Translations under genes and position numbers: made by a program
In this document: positions 11,921-22,060 of the stretch, one piece after another
Layout of the letters: each line of letters begins with the position of its first letter
How positions within the stretch are numbered: the first letter of the stretch is position 1
Origin: Colletotrichum lupini
Taxonomy: Eukaryota; Ascomycota; Sordariomycetes; Glomerellales; Glomerellaceae
Direction: 5' to 3'
Assembly: GCF_023278565.1 (NCBI RefSeq)
Contig: NC_064681.1
Coordinates: 372,001-436,000, forward strand
Length of the DNA stretch: 64,000 nt
The notes under the pieces: model-generated
Told to the model about the DNA's origin: nothing
What the model saw: only the letters and a program-made list of their open reading frames with translations
Databases searched by the model: none

Positions 11921-14900
11921 TCAGGGCCTAAGTGTTGTTGGCGGAAGCATTACCGTCCTCTGGCCTATAATTAATGAATAAATGTCCTCGGATTCCTCTG
12001 AAATAAGCCATTCGTTCGGATCCTCATGATTGCCATTGTCTGGGGAGTCAACATACACATCCACATCCTCCTCTCTGAGACCCACAGAGATGGCTTGCAT
12101 AACTTGCTCGTTAAAGTGAACATGTTTTATTTCCCTCCCACGCAGAGGGATTGTAAACTCGTTCTCGTTGAAAGACCTGCTTTCTGTTGATTTGAAACCG
12201 TTTGGGCTTGTATTCGAGCCCGTAATCATTGGCCCATAAAGCCAGGTCACATCGCAATCTTTCAACCTGGGAATGGTAAGCCGAAAGAAGAAGCAGAGAC
12301 GGAGGAGGGGATTAACCAATTAAGCTTGTCTGGCGGCACGGTCTTTAGACCATCCTTAGCCTTCGTCCAAGCACGCCATGCGGCGTTTTCCAAGCGAGCT
12401 TTGTTGCCGTATTCGGATCCGTGAGACGCTAGATATCTCCGAGAGGCCCAGAATTCTCCATCCTTCCATTCATGAGCAAGAAAGTCGACATGAACAGATG
12501 GTTTCTCCTCTATAGCAGCCTCATCTTTGGCCAATCTCCTCGGGCAAGAGGAGCCCATGCCATCATTGGCCTTGACTGATGCGAAAAGCTTCATCAGACC
12601 GAGCTCCTCAAGTTGCTCAATCACAGACGTATGCCCATTCTCAAGGGCAAAGTCCGCGACGCCCTTGCGGTAGTTGGCCGTCACTGCCCAGACGTCGGCC
12701 CCGCATTCCACTAACTTGCGAAGGGTGCCAGGGCTACCGAGTCTAGCAGCTTCGAGTAGGGGCGTGAGAGAAACACCTGTTCTCATTTCCGTGTCAAACC
12801 CTCCTTGGCAGTTGCAGAAGTCTATGGCCTTCTCCAAGTCAAAAGCACACGCCAGCCACACTGGATGGGCCGGGCTTCTGGTAGCTGAGTAACACCTTTC
12901 CAGCTCCAGTCCCGTGACTCCATCAAAAGCGGCGGTACGACACCAGATCTCGAATATCGAGGAATCTGGATGAGGTCTAATTTTTAAAAGTGTCGAATAG
13001 CGGCTGAAAAGGGACCTTATAACGATTTTCTCCGCTTAGCCTGGCGTGCTCATGCCAGTACTGGTCCACGTACTTTTTCACTGATTTTTCGGAAATGGGG
13101 TACGAGGAGATGCCTTCCCCCAACAGCTCCTGGTTGGCGGCTATGCGAGTTGGAGCCAGGCTGGAGCATATGTGCAGCAAACTGTGGTGGGCCAAGGCTG
13201 CATGCCCCTTTGACGGGGTGAATGTCTCATCTCCACGGCCCTGGAAATGTTCGAAGAACTCGCGGACTGACAGATGGACAAAGCGGAAGACGTTGAGTGC
13301 TGGGTCAATCTCTACCAGATTTCCACAAATGTCCAACAGGTGCTGTGGTTTCAGCGGGATAACCGAGGCCCCGGTAACAAGGGAGATGAAGGCCGCGAAT
13401 GTCTCCGTTTCTATCGCTTGTTGTCCATAGAGCAGCCATTGAAACACGCCGTTGGCAAGGAGTTTTGCACAAGTCCCAGAGTCTTGGATGGCGCAGTAGA
13501 TTGCGTAGTATGAGTTGTCAAGGGTTCGTGGGAGGCGGCCAAGCCGAGACTTGAGGTCCTGGTCGAGTTTCGCACGCTTCAACGTCTCGAGCTGCAGGTC
13601 TACCCATCTGAACCTTCGATATGTCAGTAGTTTCAATGACTGTTTACCCTTTATAAAACACCTACATTCCCTCGGCTTTCTCTGACAAAACTGACGCAAC
13701 ATCTTGGCGAAGTCCCGGAAGTCCAGGGCCGTAGAGGTTCTCTCGAGAGTCCATGAGCGCACTAACTCTCTCATCAACGAATCGGTTGATATCCACAGAG
13801 TTGTGAGCGGCGCTGACTCTGATGTCTGACGTATCGGCTAGCGATGAGACAATATCAACATCGTCACGACTCGAGATAAGAATTTTGACCAGATTCGCAG
13901 ACTTGTCTCTCACTTCCTTAAGCGAGACGAGAAGGTCCATCCGTTCATCCTCGTCGCATTTATCCAGGGCGTCGATAACGATTGTTAGTGAGGGGTAGAT
14001 GTCCATGACATGGATGAGAGTGTCTTTGCATTCCTTCAACGACCACTCACGTTCCTCGAAGCCCTCATCTTGTATCTTCTCATACATAGTCTTCACTGCT
14101 TTCGGGACTGTTCGGTTCGGGGACATAGCTACAGCTTGCCGTAGAAGACTCTGTACAGCGGCTTTGCACTGTCCTCGCAAAGGTTCTCGCGGATCTCTGG
14201 CGCAGTAGAAAAAAGCCAGAAGCTCAGCCGATTCAGCTTTTATGGCTTTTATCGAATAGATGACAACCGAGCAGAGCTTTGTTTTCCCGCAGCCTGGGAT
14301 GCCGTGCAGCCAAAGAATCGTGGACGAACTGCTTCCCCGCCAGCTACGAAAGGCTTGGTGATGTAACAGCCATTCTCCTGACCCATCTAAACGCCCACGG
14401 ACCGCAGCCTGGTGATGAGACGGATACGGCAACGTGGAGAGAGACCTCAATATGGTCTGGCGATCAGTTTCTTGGGATAGCTTTAGGAGTTGCGATGTGT
14501 CTGCGGCAATCCTGCAAATTGGAGATTTTAGGGCCGATAAGATTTTCTTCATGTCCGTCGTGTATTGAGATTGAGCTTGCTCTGACTCTGCGGCGGCTAG
14601 CTCACGAATTTCGGCTTCTGCAATACCCATGCAACGCTCGATTTCGTCCTGCTCGACGGCGACCAGATCGGAAATACTTTTGGTAGCCTCCAAGTCACCG
14701 AGCGCGCTTTTCGCCAAGTTTTTAACCGTGCCGTTCGAGTAGTAGTTGGCGGTTCTGTCCAGAAAACGCAGGATACGAGCGTACAGTCGAGTGAGTGACT
14801 GTTCCAGGAGGCGGGCAATCTTGAGGTTGCGACCCAGATATAGGTCCTCCACGATCGCAGATTGAGCAATGAGATTTACAACCTGGCTCATGTTCTCAGC

Positions 14901-15242
14901 CATGATGCCGAAAGCCCGCACGTTATCGACGGCCGCCTGGAGGAAGAAGCGAACACAGGCCCAAGGCAGCGCCGCATGAGTAGGGTCATACTGCACAGCT
15001 GTATCACCCACAGCCTTGAACCTTTCGACCCAGGCAATAATCTTCTCCAAATAGTCTCTAACGATGTAGGTATGACCATGCCAGGTAAACCTCCACCGCT
15101 TTTCCTGTGCCTCGACCTTCTTCTGCTGAGCGGCCTGGAGGATGTCGCTCAACACCTCTGGCCCGTCGGCGTCGACATCGACAAAGGCCTTCAGTCGGCC
15201 CTTTTCGTCGGGTGGGAGAGTTTCCAAGGCCCTCGACCACAT
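11921..15242 (-). CDS. NACHT-ankyrin NLR-like protein, with a probable 1-bp frameshift
   Basis: Fungal NLR-like signalling NTPase. Exon 1 (15242-13666) has a helical N-terminal domain (residues about 45-140), a Walker A GIPGCGKT at residues 314-321 and a Walker B IVIDALDKC near 421-429. A 52-bp intron (13665-13614, GTAGGT...AAG, branch CTGAC) joins it to a helical arm region in exon 2, where the GMFRWVDLQLE motif spans the junction. That frame stops at 12977, but the next frame is coding without a gap and carries ankyrin-like repeats (about 12805-12600). The simplest join is a 1-base change in the A4 run of the coding strand (plus 13026-13029). A 50-bp intron (12316-12267) leads to an acidic C-terminus ending at 11921. 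The N-terminal domain resembles those of NWD-type or DUF7708 proteins; I am not sure which. Either a pseudogene, a sequencing error, or two genes. Confidence 0.72.
13026..13029 (-). other. Probable frameshift site in the NLR-like gene
   Basis: Plus-strand T4 (coding A4). Upstream the frame codes ...ARLSGE and runs on to the stop at 12977. The +1 frame is open from just before this point and gives a continuous sequence into the ankyrin part. No GT-AG intron of credible length joins the frames without discarding conserved residues. Confidence 0.55.
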
Positions 15243-15402
15243 GTCTTTGCTGCATTTTGTAGTAACTTCAGCGTGAGTTTCCCTACGCTTTTGGGCTCCC
15301 TACCTTATCGAATCGACCATGGTTACGTGTTGAATGTTTGGATATACGTCCTTATTCGTGTCCTATTACTCAAGGATCAAGGTCTTAGCGCCGCAGCACC
15401 GG
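15243..15402. promoter_or_regulatory. Upstream region of the NLR-like gene
   Basis: 160 bp of normal composition between the start codon and a DNA transposon. I see no convincing TATA box. The transposon therefore sits inside the probable promoter. Confidence 0.4.
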
Positions 15403-16243
15403 TAAGTCAAACCACCCACTTTTGGCCCACCCCCCCTTTTGGCCCACCCTATTTTGGTAGGGCTACACCAAAACCTGCTATTTTTAATTATATACTTAAC
15501 TAGCCTATTTATATATATTAAATTATATAAAAAATACCTCAAGTAGAATATTATTTTAATTTAAATAGTGTAGTATTTTTATAATTATATACTAGGTCTT
15601 TATTACGTAATAATACTAAAGCCTTAAATACTAAAAATTATATAGTTAAGAAGTATTATTTAAATCTAAATAACTTAAGTAATACTCAGTTAGATACGCT
15701 GAAATTTAGCTATATATAACTTACTTATATAGATTTTCTGAGGATTTCTTTTTTTAATTAGTAGTATTTTTTCTCGCTTAGTAATATTAAGTTAAAATTT
15801 CCCTATAGTAAATTTTATATAGGGAAAATTAAACTTACTATAACTATATAAGTATATGTTATATAATATTAATAACTAGTATATATAGTATATTTGAGTA
15901 TAAATAACCTAAATAAAGTTAATTTTTCTTTCTTTAATCATAAATAAAAAATTTATTTAAGTTTTCTAAATGTTAGTATATACTAGTTATTTGTATACAA
16001 ACACTAACATTTCTCTAACGTTAGCTTTAAGTTACTATAACTACTTTTATACTTAATATTACGTAATATAGTATTTTTTTATATAAGTAATATTTATTTT
16101 AATACCTACATAGTAAATATGATAAATAAATATATAAAAGTGGATTTATTAGACGTATAATAAGAAGTAGAACATTTGGTGTAAAAGGGGGTAAAAGGGT
16201 GGGCCAAAAGGGGGGGTGGGCCAGAAGGGGGTCTTTTGACTTA
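15403..16243. mobile_element. Non-autonomous TIR DNA transposon, copy 1
   Basis: An 837-bp element bounded by TA duplications (15403-15404 and 16242-16243). Both ends begin AGTCAAA and run about 65 bp as inverted repeats, in which the word TTTTGGCCCACCC is repeated. The AT-rich interior has no coding frame. It is collinear in blocks with copy 3 (58041-58869), for instance around 15775-15835 and 16045-16085. TA target use and internal homology with copy 3 put it in the Tc1/mariner-pogo class as a non-autonomous member. The GC-rich termini have escaped the C-to-T mutation seen inside. Confidence 0.82.
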
Positions 16244-16764
16244 CTGATTCTAATGCCTTTGAGTTGCAAAAAGATACCGAAGTCAGAATTGCTGCCTAAC
16301 TTTTATTAATAGCGAAGACCTAGCTGAGGCTATCAATGTACCGATAGGCTTAAGTATTATCAGCTTAGTCAGATCACGTCGACGGGTCTAGTGCCTTAGC
16401 TTGATATGGGCATGGCTCTAGGGCTCTTATTGTAGCCTGATGCACCCGTGGCGGGAGCACTAGCGTGGCCGGAAGATGGCCGGCCGGCCCGGCCCTGATT
16501 AGGTGCACGTGGTGGTTAAAGCGGACCCGGAGCTAGAGATCAAATTCACTTTTTAACTGATTGCTTTCGATTAGTTGGTTAGGCCAGCCCGTGACGTATT
16601 GATATCTAAGTTCACAAGTAACGAGGGAGACGACTCCGAGAGTCAGCGGGTGGGAGGCGCCCCGTCTCACAACGTTTAGATAGCTGACTATCAAGGATTC
16701 TGTGTCTACCATTACTTGCAGGAATCCTTATGGGCAGCCCGCAGAAGGTGAACGGAACTCGTGT
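16244..16764. other. Intergenic sequence
   Basis: About 520 bp of normal composition between the TIR element and the 3' end of the next gene. A short GC palindromic stretch (GGCCGGCCGGCCCGGCC) lies near 16479-16495. I see no gene or RNA. Confidence 0.5.
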
Positions 16765-18354
16765 TCAGTACTTCTCCGCGACTGCGCCGACCACAGCGAC
16801 AACGTTATTGTCAAAGTTTGGGGTAACTCTGAAGGTCCGGCTATCCAAATCCCAATCATAAGTGTGCGTCTCATCTTCGCCGCTGCCTCCCAGACCAATG
16901 TGAACGCCAAAGATGCTGATGCTGCCCCCGGCATTCTTCGTCTCCTCGAACTTGGTATCGAGGATTTCGGCGGTCGACTCGCCGACCGTGATCTCGTAGC
17001 CAAGACCTGCCACGGCAATAGCCTGGCTCGCCCTGGTGAGAGTTTTGATATTGTTTGGGGCGTCCGATCGAAGCTTATACTTGCTCATATCAACGTTCCT
17101 GAAAACAAGAATCAGCCATTGTACCAGAAATGATGAGCATAACTGGGGATAGGAGGGGATACCATGGACCGGTGGTAATGCTGATAGCTTGGATAGAATT
17201 GTAGGTGACGGTGACTTCGACCTCGGAAGACTCGGAGCCAGTTTCCAAGACGTAGGACTCCTCAGAGTGACTGGCGTTATCACTAAATGAGAACCACCCG
17301 GTACCAGCTCCAATGTTGCCGTCACCTCCAGTCTGCCCAAATTCGTAGTCCGATGCGTCTCCTTCAACATCGATATTGACTTCGATCCTCTGAGGCGAGC
17401 TGTAGTCGCCGTCATTGGCTTCCTGTAGAGCATCCTGCACGAACTGCTTGTAGGATCCAGCTTCGTACAAGGGCAGACGCTGGAAGAACGGTTCCGAAAT
17501 TTCATCTCCCTGGTGAATCTTGCTGATGATCTCGGCTGTGCTGAGACCATTATCTATTGCAGCGTGCATGTTGTAACTTCAGAGTGTCAGTCCTCGGTCG
17601 GCATTAAATCTCAATGTTCACACTATCCCAGCTGGTAACGTACCCGACAAAGTCCATCTCCTCGTTCTTGCCCATGCGGAGGCTGTCTCTATCTTTCTTG
17701 ACGGCGACAGCCAAGGGGCCTCCCTGATGCAACTGAAGATTGATAATCGTTTGGGAGATGCTGTCGACGTTGTCCTTCGCAGCCATCCGAGCCGGAGCAT
17801 TGCCGCTCTGAACCCAAACATTGAATGCCTTGTCGGTCAACCCGCGGTCAGTATCTCGCCTCCATTGCGCATGGGCGTTGTCTTGTTCTTTGTCAAAAGC
17901 TTTCTGGTAGGCGGCTTGTTTCTTCAAGGCATCCAGAAAGTTGGCATCCAAAGCAGGGTTAAATTTTCCTCCCTCCTGTTCGTTAGCAGAGTTACTGTAG
18001 TGCAGCAGAGGACTTTCCTTACCAGGTCTACCCAGTTCAAGTAGCTAGAACATGGCTTTAGCACGGGCGGTATCCTCACACAATGTAAAGTTACACTCAC
18101 AGGCCGATTGCCTTGTCGTACCCATGCAGAGCAGACGGACTGTAGAAGACGCTGTTGGTAGACAATAAGTTGTTGCCGAGGCTGTACAATCCCCGCGCAG
18201 TGTAAGCGTCAGGAACGTTGTTGCCGGCCAGAGGACCCTTCTGGGCTTCGGTCGCCAAGAAGAAGATCTTGTTGTCACTTCTAACTCCAGACTCCTGTCG
18301 GATGGCATCGCCGTACTGGAGCCAGAAGAGCTGGGAAACTTCGTCGGAAGCCAT
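16765..18354 (-). CDS. Unrecognised 451-aa protein, five exons
   Basis: Model: exons 18354-18101, 18044-18023, 17975-17644, 17576-17163 and 17098-16765; introns of 56, 47, 67 and 64 bp, all GT-AG, with clear branch sites (CTAAC before 17976, CTGAC before 17577). The lengths sum to 452 codons including the stop. The 67-bp intron (17643-17577, donor GTACGT) removes a stop at 17604-17606 and fuses two frames that would otherwise be separate genes 34 bp apart. The start has a good context (CCACCATGG). The first half is helical and charged; the second is rich in beta-prone, acidic and Gly/Ser stretches (about residues 250-330) and ends in a Gly/Val-rich segment. There is no signal peptide or membrane segment. 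I do not recognise the family. The second half vaguely recalls beta-rich membrane-binding proteins, but nothing decisive is visible. Confidence 0.75.
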
Positions 18355-19440
18355 GGTGGTTTGTAGGACTTGAAAGGAGGTGAGTCCTAAAGTTTGTGTG
18401 CTGCAAAATGTAGAGATAAGATGAGGATGGGATATTGAGGTGGGGATTGAGAAAATGCAGAAGACCTTTATACTTCAGTCAAACTATCTTTGATTGTTGC
18501 ACTTATGAAGAGGAGTTCTTATTTGTGTACCTTTTCTTTCTTGGGGATCGCACGCAATTCGGAGGAATGCTTTAGGGTCCGCAGTACTGTTGTCCCTGAC
18601 TGGCTGTTGCGCACCATTCGGTTTTGCCAGTCCGAAGTCGCATTCCATCCATGATCTTGGCAGTTTATATGGCCCATCAACCAGGTTTAACCAGTCTCAG
18701 ACCTCGGTGATCGACCTTTATGACTGGAAGAGGTTAGAGAACTGTCTGCCAAGTCTCAAGTACCGTTGTCGCATAAGAACCAATCCTAGGGCTGGGAGTC
18801 GTTGGTGGTTTCAAGATATGGACTAGATCTTAGACAGAATGGGGCATATTTCTCATCATGAGAAATTCTATCTGATAAGATATGTCTCATCTTGTTATAA
18901 GATCAAATCGAGATGCATGGGGTGAGGGCAAGATGGCTTTAACTAACGCTTTGTGGCTGGTTTCTACAGCCACTGCATCGTGCCTTGAGAGCCCTTGATA
19001 GCCTCCGAAATGATGTGTCTGGGTGGCTGAGACAACAACAGTATTATTGTGCCGTGCAATGCTAAAATTATCAAGGAATTTCACGATACGGGGAGTCGGG
19101 ATGAGACAAGACCTATTGAGAACCTTGGGTACGTGTACCACATCGCCCTATAAGCATGATTAGTAGTACTCTAAGCTCCTGACATGTCACATGAATGATT
19201 GAGTTTATTGTGAGGTTTGTCGGAACTTTTAGTAAACCGCATGGGAAGCTACATCGATTGAAGGGCAGAGAACTTACATTGCTTATCAACATCTCAAAAA
19301 GGAGTCAAATCTCGAACTCGTCATCAAGGGCACATGCCCGGCTCTGCTTAGTCAAATTTGAACATAATTTGTCTCATAAATTCCTCTAATCAATCTGTGC
19401 CCAATCTGCCTTGGCATCATCGTTGTTCTTCTCTGGCGCT
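18355..19440. promoter_or_regulatory. Intergenic and promoter region
   Basis: 1.1 kb upstream of the 451-aa gene and downstream of the methyltransferase gene. The proximal part is purine-rich on the plus strand, that is, a CT-rich leader for the gene. A 9-bp perfect inverted repeat ATTTCTCAT/ATGAGAAAT lies near 18849-18867, followed by GATAAG near 18875. Only short non-conserved frames otherwise. Confidence 0.4.
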
Positions 19441-20457
19441 TCAATTGGCATTACCCTCTTCGCCTGCCTTCAAAGGCTTCCGTCCATAGATGACATATCC
19501 ATTCCAGTACGCATGTATACGTGTGTCTGCCAACTCTTTTCTCACTTGCGCGCAGAGTATCAATGCCTCTTCTTTGGACCAATCCATGTAACGGGTCAGC
19601 AGCGCTAGAGTTAGGCCCTCCAAACCGCCCGAGAGCATGGAGCGGTTCCAGTCACCAAGCTCCTTGAGCTTCTTGTCCTTGGGCCACCCGGTGGACGGGA
19701 ACTTGAACGGAACCCTCCTCACGTCCTCAAATCCCATCTCCTCCATCTTGCCAACCAACTGAACCGTCTCCTTGTCAACGGGGCGCCCAATCTTGGTGCA
19801 GGCTTCGACCAAAAGATCGCCCCATTTATCCATGGCTGTGCCTTTCATCGTATCATCATCAGCGACCAGAGGCCAGTGGCTATCTTGAATTTCAAAGTAG
19901 CCACCGGGCTCGAGGTGGTCGTACGCCTGCTTGATGATGTTGTTCCAGTCTGAAAAGCTCGCATTCATGTTTCGGCAGAGGATAAAGTCAAAGGGATTGG
20001 TCCAGGTCCACTCCTTTTCCAAGTCGTCCACCTCGAAGCTGCAGTTGGGGGGAACGAAACCGGGCTGGATAGGGCTGAGGTCGACGCCGAGGACGGTGGC
20101 CTCCGGGAATGTCTCCGCGTAGTCGAGGGCCCAGGTCCCAGTGCCGGTTCCGATGTCGAGGACTCTCTTAGCTTTTGTGCCGTCATTCTTGGGACACAGA
20201 CAGAAGGCATTGTCGAGCGCCAGCATCCAGATATGATTGACAATGTCAAGACGATCTTGCTCGCGCTCGTCGTTCGGGAACACGTACTTTCCATCGCTCA
20301 TGCGATGGTACGTCCGTCCGTTCTCACGGCGGTAATCCAGAATGCTCGATCTCAGCGATGCGCTGGATTCGTCTGTTGAGACACCGCCGATGGAGGAGGC
20401 GTCGTCGATTCCAGAGTCATCTGCCTCGATGGGCGGCTGATCTTCATTTTGTTGCAT
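19441..20457 (-). CDS. LaeA-like SAM-dependent methyltransferase
   Basis: Single-exon, 338-aa class I methyltransferase of the fungal LaeA-like group. Seen in order: an acidic N-terminus (IEADDSGIDD), the family word YRRENGRTYH (43-51), KYVFPNDEREQDRLD (57-71), SAM motif I VLDIGTGTGTWA (99-110), the acidic loop GVDLSPIQPGFVPPN (124-138), FEVDDLEKEW (141-150), and motif IV-V around LEPGGYFEIQDSHWP. The frame is open upstream to 20628, but Met 58 of that frame (20457) matches the usual family start, and the extra upstream residues are basic and low in complexity. Known family role: nuclear regulators of secondary metabolism or methyltransferases of unknown substrate. Nothing here identifies the substrate, and no biosynthetic cluster lies next to it. 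Confidence 0.88.
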   Translation of the reverse strand: MQQNEDQPPIEADDSGIDDASSIGGVSTDESSASLRSSILDYRRENGRTYHRMSDGKYVFPNDEREQDRLDIVNHIWMLALDNAFCLCPKNDGTKAKRVLDIGTGTGTWALDYAETFPEATVLGVDLSPIQPGFVPPNCSFEVDDLEKEWTWTNPFDFILCRNMNASFSDWNNIIKQAYDHLEPGGYFEIQDSHWPLVADDDTMKGTAMDKWGDLLVEACTKIGRPVDKETVQLVGKMEEMGFEDVRRVPFKFPSTGWPKDKKLKELGDWNRSMLSGGLEGLTLALLTRYMDWSKEEALILCAQVRKELADTRIHAYWNGYVIYGRKPLKAGEEGNAN

Positions 20458-22060
20458 GTTTGATAGCCCGTTGGTCTTGTGAACGTGCTGAGTAGAAGTT
20501 GGGGGCTGCTGGCACGATTTATGGAATGAATGAATATGGGCGTGATGTGGTTCTGGAGACGATCGTCTTATTTTACCCCTCTTTTTCGAAAGAGCCCCTG
20601 ACTTTATACAGCTTCTCCGCTTTTTCAATCACATTTCTGTTGGTTGAGAAGATAACAACTGTTCAAGTGTGCTCTGTTGGTTGAAAGTTCCAACACGCAA
20701 CTTCCAAGTTGGGATCCCAGCACCGGCCAATTAGCGAGGGTACCGTAACCTCGGCTCGGATATAGGCCAGGATCTTCAACCTTGCCAAGATTAAAGGCAT
20801 TGAGCGAAGATTACAAGCTCACATGGTAAGAGCAGATCAACAGATATACTACGAGATGATGAAAGACGTTCCTGTTGTTGGATCATACATTCTGGGTAAC
20901 CCACTGAATGTGAACTACACAGTTAAGCAGCCCAAGGTGGGGAGGGGAGCTATTTATCCATGACTAAAAGCCAGAGGCCCACCTTTAATGGCTGCAGATA
21001 GTTCAATTAGTCTTTTCCTAATCACTATCTGGTCGATAATGGATTTTGAGCCAATAGCAACACTCTTACTCCTAATTCATAGGAATCGTGTTAGTTGGGT
21101 CTAGATATTTCGGGGGAACATTGGTGTTGGCTCAACATTCGAAGCAAGAGGGGCTTCAGCAAGGCTATGAAACGACATTCAGGAAATCCATGGCTTAGCG
21201 ATACTGACTTCACTAGTAGCACAATTGATTTGTGCTCCAGCAAATTCATATTGATGACTTGCAAAAGTTGCGGCAATATCTTCAACGTAGTTGAGACTAG
21301 CCATGTCAACAATCAACTCATGTCACTATCAAGAACGAGATGCAATGAAGCATTTAACCTCACTACACAAGGATGTTCCGACATGTTGTTGGCAATCTAA
21401 CAATCTAACACTTAAGGAAAACACATGCTAAAATGACTGGCTGAGAGAAGACGCAAAATTACGGGATGGCGCCTTGGCAAGGCACTCTTTCAGGGCAACA
21501 CAGCTCAGCTGGTTCGAATCAGCCGCACACTAGCGCGCTGTCGCAGAACATGAGAGCGATGACGGCGATATAACATGGACGGACAATTGCGAAACCGCGA
21601 TAAATATAACGAAGACATAGAATCATAATAAGATCAATCGATTTGGGTGCGTGAGCCCGACCAAGACTACATCTTGGACCAAACATGGACCATACTCCGA
21701 TCTCAAGTCGCCTGTAAGTCCATCCCACGTCCTCCTCACCAACCAGTCCCTCCATAAGTGCTGCTACTAAGTACCATCCAGAGGCATATTCCGTCTCAAA
21801 GAAGCCGACACAAAATCAGGGCTCTTTTCACGACTAGGTAAAAAATACATATTCGCAGTGGCGGAGAAATACCCCCTGAATTTAGACGACGCCTTGGTTC
21901 TCGTTTACTTCCCACTGATACCCTACGGTTCAAGCGATGCCATAATCTTTATACGAAGTGAATCCGACAGGGGCTTTCGCAGATATGCTGCTGTTGTCGC
22001 AAGAGGCGATCCGCAGTTCGATATTGAGATGCGGCATTACCCGGCTGAAAGTGCGACTGG
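20458..22060. other. Intergenic sequence upstream of the methyltransferase
   Basis: 1.6 kb of ordinary composition with no convincing gene. Pyrimidine-rich leader sequence lies near 20570-20640. A plus-strand frame from about 21858 reads 67 codons of plausible composition and then runs into the transposon at 22061; it could be a truncated exon, but I cannot identify it. Confidence 0.4.

Noticed and set aside
12262..13110. An intron (about 85 bp from a GTACTG donor to the TAG at 12977) joining the NACHT and ankyrin frames
   Set aside because: It would remove conserved-looking coding sequence (YWHEHAR) that reads continuously on both sides; a 1-bp shift is simpler.
14862..15503. 213-codon plus-strand frame
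   Set aside because: It overlaps the N-terminal exon of the NLR-like gene antisense and runs into the TIR element; the minus-strand frame has domain motifs and introns.
16765..17604. A second separate gene starting at 17569
   Set aside because: A frame-keeping 67-bp GT-AG intron with a good branch site joins it to the upstream frame, and 34-bp gene spacing is unlikely.
21480..21540. tRNA-like words (AGCTCAGCTGGTTCGAATC) suggesting a tRNA gene
   Set aside because: The A-box-like and B-box-like words overlap each other; no acceptor stem or cloverleaf can be formed.
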